DNA of 5,911 bases. Source: Robiginitomaculum sp. (GTDB taxonomy: Bacteria; Pseudomonadota; Alphaproteobacteria; Caulobacterales; Maricaulaceae). Under the pieces are notes generated by a model that did not search any database, was not told the DNA's origin, and saw only the letters and a list, made by a program, of their open reading frames with translations. Shown piece after piece: positions 1-4,665 of this stretch (its first letter is position 1; each line of letters starts with the position of its first letter). The stretch covers positions 99,159-105,069 of the forward strand of contig NVVO01000009.1 of NCBI GenBank assembly GCA_002733385.1, read 5' to 3'. The position numbers and the translations under genes were made by a program.

Positions 1-149
1 ATGCAAAGCAAATCATTATTCCAGTGCAAAAAACCGGCGGAGTTTTATACCGAGCCAGGCTTGTCGGCCTGTCATTTGAGCAAGCAGGACAGGTGTGCAA
101 AACCCTTGTGGCTCGCGGCCAGCTCTGCTTGGTTGTGGCGCCGAATTAG
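1..149 (+). CDS. SPOR-domain protein, C-terminal fragment
   Basis: This is the 3' end of a gene that begins before the window. The frame starting at base 3 is open for 48 codons and stops with TAG at 147-149. The peptide contains LYRARLVGLSFEQAGQVC followed by LVARGQLCLVVAPN. This is the second half of a SPOR (sporulation-related repeat) domain: the Y-R-A-R-x-V-G strand, a helix with 'EQA..VC..L', then the G-x-x-C-x-V strand at the C-terminus. SPOR domains bind glycan strands stripped of stem peptides, usually at the division septum, and the proteins sit in the periplasm. In alphaproteobacteria this domain often ends D-alanyl-D-alanine carboxypeptidases of the DacF/DacC type, so that is a reasonable guess, but the catalytic part is outside the window and other SPOR proteins are possible. 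The stop codon directly touches the panC start, in the same frame, suggesting one transcript. Confidence 0.72.
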   Translation, partial: AKQIIIPVQKTGGVLYRARLVGLSFEQAGQVCKTLVARGQLCLVVAPN

Positions 150-1001
150 ATGCCAAAGAACTTCATTATCACGTCCGAAACCGAACTGCGCAGCCAAGTT
201 AAAAGGTGGCGCGTTAAAGGAAAAACCATAGCCCTCGTCCCGACTATGGGCGCATTACACGCCGGGCATTTGTCCCTGATCGCCAAAGCCAAACAACATG
301 CGGACAAAATAGTGGCCAGCATTTATGTCAACGAAACCCAATTTGCCGAGGGCGAAGATCTTGACACCTATCCGCGTGACCACGCCAATGATTGTGAAAT
401 GCTGAGAGCTGCCGGGTGCGATCTGGTTTATATGCCAAAAAAAATGTACGCAGATAATCATGCAACCACCATAAATATAGCTGGCCCTGCGCTTGGTTTG
501 GAGAGCGAAGCCCGCGCACATTTTTTTGCCGGTGTCGCCCTCATCGTCACCAAACTGTTCAACCGTGTCCAGCCGGACTTAGCTGTGTTCGGCGAGAAAG
601 ATTACCAGCAGCTTTTGACCATCCGCCGCCTGACCGCCGATCTGGATATGCCCGTGCGTATTCTTGCGGCGCCGATAATACGCGAAGCCGACGGCTTGGC
701 CATGTCGTCTCGCAACAAATATTTCGGAGACGAAGCCCGCGAGATCGCCGGGCGGCTTAATGTCATCATGCAAAAATGCGCCAAGAAAATTTCCCAAGGG
801 GCAGACATTAAAATATCTACCGACAAAGCCTGCCAACAGATTTTGGACGCAGGGTTTGAACATGTGGATTATATGGCTGTCGCCGATGCAAATTCTCTGG
901 CGCTCTTGACGGGTCATCTTACGGACACACCCGCCCGCCTGCTGGTCGCCGCCCATTGTCAAGGCGTGCGCCTGATCGACAATTGCGCTCTTATTAGGTA
1001 G
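150..1001 (+). CDS. panC: Pantothenate synthetase (pantoate--beta-alanine ligase)
   Basis: This 283-residue protein should catalyse the last step of pantothenate (vitamin B5) synthesis in the cytoplasm, joining pantoate and beta-alanine with ATP through a pantoyl-adenylate. Visible family signatures are PTMGALHAGH (31-40, the HxGH nucleotide-binding motif), VNETQF (60-65, pantoate-binding Asn and Gln), a YPR block (74-76), GEKDYQQL (148-155, with the Lys and Gln that contact ATP and pantoate) and MSSRN (185-189, the KMSKS-like loop). Length matches the family. VNETQF has Glu where many homologues have Pro; this position varies in the family. The start is set by the family N-terminus and by direct contact with the upstream stop (TAGATG); there is no clear Shine-Dalgarno site, so translation probably depends on coupling. 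panB is not in the window. The last codons, Ile-Arg-stop, overlap the end of a probable insertion element, so the C-terminus may not be ancestral. Confidence 0.97.
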   Translation: MPKNFIITSETELRSQVKRWRVKGKTIALVPTMGALHAGHLSLIAKAKQHADKIVASIYVNETQFAEGEDLDTYPRDHANDCEMLRAAGCDLVYMPKKMYADNHATTINIAGPALGLESEARAHFFAGVALIVTKLFNRVQPDLAVFGEKDYQQLLTIRRLTADLDMPVRILAAPIIREADGLAMSSRNKYFGDEAREIAGRLNVIMQKCAKKISQGADIKISTDKACQQILDAGFEHVDYMAVADANSLALLTGHLTDTPARLLVAAHCQGVRLIDNCALIR

Positions 1002-1205
1002 TGTACTCATAAACTCAGACCAAAATGGCATGAGACAATTTGTTCACTGGATAGGCGTAAATCCGCAGGAAATGCTAGTATTTTCAAGGTTTTCACAAGA
1101 GGCAGGCTTCGCTCACAACGACGCCAGTGGGCAAAGTGGTCATGCCGCGCTTGCGGCAAATCTTGAGCTAAATCTACTATGGAGAAAAATATGAGATACA
1201 GTTGC
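998..1205. mobile_element. Probable remnant of a small insertion element (IS end or MITE-like)
   Basis: The region between panC and the convergent helicase gene has no recognisable gene. Its left end reads GTAGTGTACTCAT (998-1010) and its right end ATGAGATACAGTTGC (1191-1205). Read on opposite strands these are an imperfect terminal inverted repeat: CTCAT, TGTA and the outer G match, with two small gaps. A TAG trinucleotide sits just outside each end (995-997 and 1206-1208), as a short target duplication would. The left end resembles IS5-family ends I know from alphaproteobacteria, but this is from memory. No transposase is present; the only open frame is 54 codons (1030-1194) without a ribosome binding site. 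A hairpin (TGCCGC/GCGGCA, loop GCTT, 1143-1158) lies inside; without a T-run it is not an intrinsic terminator. No clear terminator is visible for either panC or the helicase here. Confidence 0.35.
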
Positions 1206-1218
1206 TAGACAATCTGGC

Positions 1219-2811
1219 TCAACTCTCTCCACCGCGTGCCGCTCGTTCGGCTCTTTGGCGTTTGCGGGCTTTGGAGCCGGGTCGGTTGCGGCGTTTACGT
1301 TTTGACGGGTTGGCCGATGGGGATTGCTCTGAAATTTTGTCTTGAGGTTTTGCCACGGTTTGTTTTTGGGACTGTTTCTGGGGTTTTCCAACGGCTTGCT
1401 TCTGGGATTTTTCTTGAGATCTTGCGTGGGGGTTGCCCTGCCCGGTTTTAGGTTTTTTTGATTTTGACCGGCGTTGTTTGCGCGGTTTATTTTTTTCACT
1501 TGCGGAAGTTTTGCGTTTTTCGCCGTGGCCTTTACTTGTGCCGCCTTGATGGCTATCGGGTTCGTATGCTTCGGTCTCGCGCTGTTTGATATGATCAAAT
1601 GTGCGTTCGGCTTTCGGGTTTTTGGTGGGGTCCCACTCTGGTTCCACTTCGACTTTGCCGTCGTCCTTACGCACGGGAATTCTTTGTTTGATGATTTTTT
1701 CTATGTCGCGCAGCAAGCTGGCTTCTTCGGTGTTGCAAAAGGCGATGGCGGTTCCGGATTTCCCGGCCCGGCCCGTGCGGCCAATCCGGTGGACATAGGC
1801 CTCGGCTACTTGCGGCAGATCAAAATTTAAGACCAGTTCCACACCCGGTATATCAATGCCCCGCGCCGCCACATCTGTAGCCACCAATATATCGACCTCG
1901 CCAGCCCGAAATGCGTCCAATGTGCGGGTGCGCTGGTTTTGCGATCTATTGCCGTGTATCGGCTGGGCGCTTAGGCCGTTAGCGTTCAGGCGTTTGGCGA
2001 TACGGTCGCAGCCCCTTTTGGTGCGCGAAAATAAAATCACTCGCTTGTTTTTATAGGTTTTTAAAAGCGCAATGGCCGCCTTTGTCTTGTCCGGTTGAGC
2101 GATAAACATCACACTTTGGGAGACATTATCAGCGGTTTTGGAGGCGGGCGAGACGGAGATTTCCACCGGGCTTTTCATATACCTAGTGGACAGTTCGCGA
2201 ATTTGCCTAGGCATTGTGGCCGAGAACAATAATGTCTGGCGAACTTTGGGGGTCAGGGCCAATATGCGCTTGATCGCGGGCATAAAGCCGATATCGAGCA
2301 TTTGGTCAGCTTCGTCCAGCACCACGGTTTCGATCCAGTCCAGTGTGATGATTTTTTGGCCTAATAAATCCTCAAGCCGTCCTGGTGTCGCCACCAAGAT
2401 ATCTACACCTTGCTTGAGCGGTTTTATCTGGCGTTTCATGTTCACACCACCAACCACGCAGGCTGAACGGGTGGTCAGGTTCTCGCCGTAATTACGCACC
2501 GCCTTGTCTATTTGCGCCGCCAATTCGCGGGTTGGGGTCAGGATGAGAACCCGAATGGCCCGTTTGATATTGTCGTGACCACTGTCGCGATCAAGGGCTT
2601 CCTGGACACGCTGTAAAAGCGGCAGAGTAAAGGCGGCGGTTTTGCCCGTCCCAGTTTGCGCCAAACCAACCACATCCTTACCCGCCAATATAGGCGGAAT
2701 AGCCCCGGCCTGAATAGGCGTAGGATGTTCATAACCCTGCCGCTCCAGTTTTTTCAAAATGGGCGAAGACAAGCCGAGGTCAGCGAAGATGGTTTGGGGT
2801 TGGTTGGACAT
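1219..2811 (-). CDS. rhlE: DEAD-box ATP-dependent RNA helicase, RhlE type
   Basis: This 530-residue protein is a cytoplasmic RNA helicase that unwinds short RNA duplexes with ATP; relatives act in ribosome assembly, cold adaptation and mRNA turnover. All core motifs are present in order: Q motif (Phe9 and GYEHPTPIQ 26-34), Walker A AQTGTGKT (51-58), PTRELAAQ (93-100), GG (121-122), TPGR (142-145), DEAD (166-169), SAT (197-199), VILFSRT (258-264), ATDVAARGID (311-320) and HRIGRTGR (341-348). The N-terminus 'FADLGLSSPIL' is typical of RhlE. After about residue 385 comes a 145-residue low-complexity tail rich in Lys, Arg, Gln, Ser and Pro, probably disordered and RNA-binding. The tail holds a 12-residue tandem repeat (469-480 and 481-492). 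The start fits the family, but only a poor Shine-Dalgarno sequence precedes it. The gene converges on panC. RhlE is the best subgroup match; the exact substrate cannot be told from sequence. Confidence 0.95.
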   Translation of the reverse strand: MSNQPQTIFADLGLSSPILKKLERQGYEHPTPIQAGAIPPILAGKDVVGLAQTGTGKTAAFTLPLLQRVQEALDRDSGHDNIKRAIRVLILTPTRELAAQIDKAVRNYGENLTTRSACVVGGVNMKRQIKPLKQGVDILVATPGRLEDLLGQKIITLDWIETVVLDEADQMLDIGFMPAIKRILALTPKVRQTLLFSATMPRQIRELSTRYMKSPVEISVSPASKTADNVSQSVMFIAQPDKTKAAIALLKTYKNKRVILFSRTKRGCDRIAKRLNANGLSAQPIHGNRSQNQRTRTLDAFRAGEVDILVATDVAARGIDIPGVELVLNFDLPQVAEAYVHRIGRTGRAGKSGTAIAFCNTEEASLLRDIEKIIKQRIPVRKDDGKVEVEPEWDPTKNPKAERTFDHIKQRETEAYEPDSHQGGTSKGHGEKRKTSASEKNKPRKQRRSKSKKPKTGQGNPHARSQEKSQKQAVGKPQKQSQKQTVAKPQDKISEQSPSANPSKRKRRNRPGSKARKRQRAERAARGGES

Positions 2812-2841
2812 AGGATTACGTTCTGGTTGTTGTGATGCCGC

Positions 2842-2869
2842 TCTATAGAGGTTCGGGGCAGCAACGCAA
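2842..2869 (-). promoter_or_regulatory. Candidate promoter of the DEAD-box helicase gene
   Basis: Read on the - strand, a -35-like TTGCGT (2869-2864) and a -10-like TATAGA (2847-2842) are 16 bases apart. The -10 box ends 30 bases before the start codon, so the leader would be about 23 nt. The same TATAGA -10 sequence occurs in the candidate rpmE promoter at the other end of the window. The -35 match is only fair. The remaining bases up to the acetyltransferase stop (about 2870-2978) show neither a gene nor a clear terminator. Confidence 0.35.
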
Positions 2870-2978
2870 GCTTTAGGTGCGTTTGAGGGTGGGGCTTAGG
2901 AGTGGTTTGAAGTATGGTACGGCTCTCGCCCAGTTGGAGTTTATGGTTGCTTCGGGGGCAAAGGAGACATTAATATTT

Positions 2979-3518
2979 CTATACTGTAGATGCACTTGTT
3001 ATTGGAAACTTCATCAAAATATCATGCTGTAATTCATCACCCATAAAAAACCCATGTTGTCCAAACACTTGATACCCTTGTCGTTTGTAAAACTCGATAG
3101 CGTGTACGTTCTTCTCCCAAACACCTAGCCACAACCAGTCCTTATTCCTTTTTTGGGCAGCTGTTATTGATTTTTGCATAAGGGCTTTTCCAACTCCCCT
3201 GCCTTGAAAAGCGCGTTTGGCATATATCCGCTCTATTTCCATTGCATTTTCTAGCCCTTGCTCTGTTTGAGCCAAGCTTGTGTTAAGTTTCAAATAGCCT
3301 GCAATTTCTCCGCCCAAGTAAACAAAGAAAAAATGTGAATTTTGCGTGTGAAATTCACTTGAAACTTGCTTCAAAGTAAATGTTTTTGATGTATAGGCGG
3401 CAAGGTTTTTTGGAGTGTTAGCATCAGCAAAGGTGGCGATGAATGTATCTTCAGCAAGGGCACGTAAAGTGTCAAGTTGATTGTTTTGGACTGCTACAAT
3501 TGCGAGTTTACTTGCCAT
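2979..3518 (-). CDS. GNAT-family N-acetyltransferase, PaiA-like
   Basis: This 179-residue protein should transfer an acetyl group from acetyl-CoA to an amine. The GNAT acetyl-CoA loop is RAFQGRGVGKALM (102-114), with the Q-G-R-G-V-G pyrophosphate-binding core at 105-110. WLGVWEKN (130-137), the AIEFYKRQGY segment (140-149) and the tail GFFMGDELQHDILM (156-169) are the pattern I associate with PaiA-type enzymes, which acetylate spermidine and spermine in Bacillus. The N-terminal 'DTFIATFADANTPKNLAAY' also fits. A polyamine substrate is therefore likely but not shown. The start is firm because an in-frame TAG lies at 3530-3528, four codons upstream; only a weak GAGTGA precedes it. G+C is about 40% (193 of 480 bases counted), clearly below the neighbours, and the gene lies beside a repeat-rich stretch, both consistent with horizontal acquisition. 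It stops 167 bases before the helicase start, so it probably has its own promoter. Confidence 0.88.
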   Translation of the reverse strand: MASKLAIVAVQNNQLDTLRALAEDTFIATFADANTPKNLAAYTSKTFTLKQVSSEFHTQNSHFFFVYLGGEIAGYLKLNTSLAQTEQGLENAMEIERIYAKRAFQGRGVGKALMQKSITAAQKRNKDWLWLGVWEKNVHAIEFYKRQGYQVFGQHGFFMGDELQHDILMKFPITSASTV

Positions 3519-3524
3519 AAATTC

Positions 3525-3553
3525 ACTCTAACGGACACGCTGTCCTTGTTCAA
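3525..3553 (-). promoter_or_regulatory. Candidate promoter and operator of the acetyltransferase gene
   Basis: On the - strand, TTGAAC (3553-3548) and TAGAGT (3530-3525) form -35 and -10 candidates with the ideal 17-base spacing. The spacer contains a perfect inverted repeat, GGACA-CGC-TGTCC (3533-3545), placed where a repressor would block RNA polymerase. If this promoter is used, the predicted start of transcription is about 3518, the first base of the start codon. An alternative -10, TATACT (3588-3583), would give a leader of roughly 60 nt in which the same repeat forms a hairpin, but it lacks a good -35 box. Confidence 0.35.
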
Positions 3554-3634
3554 TGAAACTTGTAGTGCTTTTCGTCTCCTATGAGTATAAACCCGTCGAA
3601 AATTACCGCCTGCCCCGCCAGTGAAAGATAGCTT

Positions 3635-3652
3635 GCGCACTGCGCGTTTTTT
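3635..3652 (+). terminator. Terminator-like hairpin with T-run, no obvious gene in front
   Basis: GCGC-ACT-GCGC (3635-3645) is followed by G and six T on the + strand (3647-3652). The stem is short, four pairs plus a possible wobble. No + strand gene lies upstream closer than panC, more than 2.6 kb away. It might end a small RNA or stop antisense transcription coming from the acetyltransferase region, or it may be chance. Confidence 0.25.
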
Positions 3653-3711
3653 CTTCCGTCATTCTTCATGGGGCTTGAGCCAAAGCGGGGCAAATGCCCC
3701 GTGATGCGAAT

Positions 3712-3830
3712 GGTACCCCGAAGGGCAGGGCAATTGCATATGGACGAAATATCCTGGCATTATTTCCCCTCACCCGAAGTTCGCTACGCTCACGCGGCCT
3801 CTCCCCCAGGAGAGGTGAAAAAAGGAGAGG
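3712..3830 (+). repeat. Composite palindromic repeat, copy 1
   Basis: This copy has two modules. Module A (3712-3744) begins GGTACCCCGAAGGGCAGGGC and matches the inverted complement of 4016-4048 at 31 of 33 positions. Module B (3759-3830) begins ATTATTTCCCCTCACCCG, contains the hairpin CCTCTCC-CCCA-GGAGAGG (3798-3815), and ends in a second AGGAGAGG; it matches the complement of 3911-3980 closely. A 14-base linker separates the modules. Module B has the 'CCCCTCACCC...CCTCTCCCC' look of REP-like intergenic palindromes widespread in proteobacteria. Function unknown; such elements can form mRNA-stabilising hairpins or serve as targets of REP-associated transposases. Confidence 0.8.
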
Positions 3831-3910
3831 TGAGAAAATCAAGGTTTTTTTGAAGAAAGAAACACTAAAACATCAGGTTTAATAGGGAAGATATGAAGTC
3901 CAACACTTTT

Positions 3911-4048
3911 CCTCTCCTTCTTCCTCTCCTCGGGGAGAGGCCGCGTTCGCTCTTGCGAACTGCGGGTGAGGGGAAATAATAATACATCGATACGGTCGTT
4001 CTTGCTAATATAATTTCCATATTCAATAGCCCTGCCCTTCGGGGTACC
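3911..4048 (-). repeat. Composite palindromic repeat, copy 2 (inverted)
   Basis: This is the inverted partner of 3712-3830. Module B lies at 3911-3980, with its hairpin CCTCTCC-TCGG-GGAGAGG (3923-3940), and module A at 4016-4048, containing GCCCTTCGGGGT, which can fold into a UUCG-capped hairpin. The two copies differ at the variable centre of module B (3947-3956 against 3787-3795) and in the linker, which is 35 bases here against 14 in copy 1. The unequal linkers suggest two separate insertions, or one old duplication that has drifted, rather than a recent perfect inversion. It lies directly downstream of the TPR gene. Confidence 0.8.
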
Positions 4049-4069
4049 TCCCCCATTCTTCATGGGGGA
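4049..4069 (-). other. Hairpin directly after the TPR gene
   Basis: TCCCCCAT (4049-4056) pairs fully with ATGGGGGA (4062-4069) over a 5-base loop. It begins 14 bases past the TPR stop codon on the - strand and could protect the 3' end of that mRNA or slow polymerase. There is no T-run after it on the - strand, so it is not a standard intrinsic terminator. On the + strand six T follow about ten bases later (4079-4084). Confidence 0.4.
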
Positions 4070-4082
4070 AGTAGATGGTTTT

Positions 4083-4571
4083 TTAACCAAAGACATTCAC
4101 GTTATACGTAATCTCTGGTGCTTGTCCGTCGATTGCTTTAGCCGATTTTATATCCTGCCTAGCTTGCAGCTTGTCTCCGGCCAGCCAGTTGGCGGCGGCG
4201 CGGTTTGAGTAGGCTTGCCAATTGCTTGGTGCTAATTCCAGCGCTGTGTTACAGGCTTCGATGGCCTCTTCGTAACGGCCTTGTGTACCCAGTGCCGCGC
4301 ATAAATTGTTATAGACAATTGTTTTGTGGGATTTCTTCAGGCCTTGCTGTAGCGCATAGCGGCTATAGGCGGCGGATTTGGAAAAATCGCCCTTTGTGTA
4401 GGCGGAAAAACCTTTATTGACCACGCGTTTTGTCGATTGTTGGGCCGTAAATTGCGGCGCAGCTGCGGCGTCTTCACTGGCCATTGCCATAGTGGCTGTG
4501 CTGGCTACACCCAGTGTAAATGCAGTAGCAATCATGGTTTTCGTTAAGGTCGAGAGGGGGGAAATGTTCAT
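4083..4571 (-). CDS. Small exported tetratricopeptide-repeat protein
   Basis: This 162-residue protein of unknown specific function is predicted to be periplasmic. The start at 4571 is chosen because AGGAG (4582-4578) lies six bases before it; a longer frame opens at 4628 but its 19 extra codons would run through the promoter and have no ribosome binding site. The N-terminus is a signal peptide: a lysine (11) before a hydrophobic stretch (about 12-28) and a probable cleavage site after AMA (29-31). The mature part holds about three TPR-like helix pairs: NKGFSAYTKGDFSKSAAYSR (52-71), a canonical unit YNNLCAALGTQGRYEEAIEA (87-106) and AYSNRAAANWLAGDKLQARQ (120-139). TPRs bind other proteins, so an adaptor or envelope-complex role is plausible. 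The divergent neighbour is a LysR regulator, with a palindrome between them, suggesting that this gene is its target. Confidence 0.85.
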   Translation of the reverse strand: MNISPLSTLTKTMIATAFTLGVASTATMAMASEDAAAAPQFTAQQSTKRVVNKGFSAYTKGDFSKSAAYSRYALQQGLKKSHKTIVYNNLCAALGTQGRYEEAIEACNTALELAPSNWQAYSNRAAANWLAGDKLQARQDIKSAKAIDGQAPEITYNVNVFG

Positions 4572-4577
4572 TTTTGT

Positions 4578-4582
4578 CTCCT
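4578..4582 (-). promoter_or_regulatory. Ribosome binding site deciding the TPR start
   Basis: AGGAG on the - strand, six bases before the ATG at 4571. It is the best Shine-Dalgarno site in the window and rules out the ATG at 4628. Confidence 0.8.
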
Positions 4583-4600
4583 GTTTTAGTGAACATACCC

Positions 4601-4628
4601 AATATATGAAATTCATATAAGAATACAA
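4601..4628 (-). promoter_or_regulatory. Candidate promoter of the TPR gene
   Basis: On the - strand TTGTAT (4628-4623) and TATATT (4606-4601) are spaced by 16 bases. The -10 matches consensus at five of six positions. Transcription would begin near 4594, leaving a leader of about 23 nt that includes the AGGAG site. The -35 box touches the -35 box of the divergent lysR promoter, and the 17-base palindrome fills the spacer. Confidence 0.45.
4603..4619. promoter_or_regulatory. Perfect 17-base palindrome, likely LysR operator
   Basis: TATATGAA-A-TTCATATA is perfectly symmetrical around base 4611. It includes the T-N11-A pattern with inner dyad (T at 4605, A at 4617) expected of LysR-type binding sites. 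It lies between the -35 and -10 boxes of the TPR promoter and upstream of the lysR -35 box, so a bound protein could both block the TPR gene and act on lysR. It could instead belong to an unrelated repressor. Confidence 0.55.
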
Positions 4629-4656
4629 TTGACATAAAACGCAGGGGCGTTATACA
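4629..4656 (+). promoter_or_regulatory. Candidate lysR promoter (predicts a leaderless mRNA)
   Basis: A perfect -35 consensus, TTGACA (4629-4634), is followed after 16 bases by TATACA (4651-4656), a four-of-six -10 box. Transcription would start near 4663, right at the ATG at 4664, so the mRNA would have almost no leader. This agrees with the lack of a properly spaced Shine-Dalgarno site; the only purine-rich run, AGGGG (4643-4647), is 16 bases from the start, too far to be usual. Confidence 0.45.
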
Positions 4657-4665
4657 TATTTGTAT
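4652..4665. promoter_or_regulatory. Inverted repeat over the lysR -10 box and start codon
   Basis: ATACA-TATT-TGTAT is a five-base inverted repeat with a four-base centre. It covers the -10 box, the predicted transcription start and the first two bases of the ATG, the usual place for autorepression. It is AT-rich and short, so chance is possible. Confidence 0.3.

Larger units (their letters stand above)
3519..4082. other. Gene-free, repeat-rich spacer of 564 bases
   Basis: No convincing coding sequence lies here; the short open frames run through palindromic repeats and have no family resemblance. From low to high coordinate it holds the acetyltransferase promoter (3525-3553), a GC hairpin with a T-run on the + strand (3635-3652), a hairpin CGGGGC/GCCCCG (3686-3701), two inverted copies of a composite repeat (3712-3830 and 3911-4048) around an AT-rich centre (3831-3910), and a hairpin TCCCCCAT/ATGGGGGA (4049-4069) just past the TPR gene. 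The 14-mer CATTCTTCATGGGG occurs in the same orientation at 3660-3673 and 4054-4067, near the two ends of the repeat region. Confidence 0.75.

Noticed and set aside
1..231. Open frame from the first base (76 codons)
   Set aside because: It overlaps both the SPOR C-terminus and the start of panC in another frame and shows no domain resemblance; the frame beginning at base 3 is the real one.
1143..1158. Intrinsic terminator for panC or the helicase
   Set aside because: The TGCCGC/GCGGCA hairpin has no T-run on either strand.
1140..1598. Open frame on the - strand (152 codons) rich in Asn, Lys and Pro
   Set aside because: It lies in another frame under the helicase tail. Low-complexity Lys/Gln codons leave few stops in the shifted frame, which explains its length.
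1474..1830. Open frame on the + strand (118 codons) with hydrophobic content resembling membrane segments
   Set aside because: It is antisense to the charged helicase tail; Lys/Glu codons read backwards give Phe and Leu, so the hydrophobicity is an artefact.
3831..3910. Invertible promoter segment between the inverted repeat copies
   Set aside because: The 80-base centre has no properly spaced -35/-10 pair, no recombinase gene is nearby, and the arms differ in linker length, so site-specific inversion is not supported.
3700..4060. CRISPR array
   Set aside because: The repeats are two inverted copies, not regularly spaced direct repeats, and no cas genes are present.
3668..4096. Several 60-85 codon open frames on both strands of the repeat-rich spacer
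   Set aside because: They run through the inverted palindromic repeats, have no placed ribosome binding sites and no family resemblance.
4572..4628. Upstream start for the TPR protein (19 extra residues)
   Set aside because: The extension covers the candidate promoter and palindrome and would sit in front of the signal peptide; AGGAG at 4582-4578 points to the ATG at 4571.
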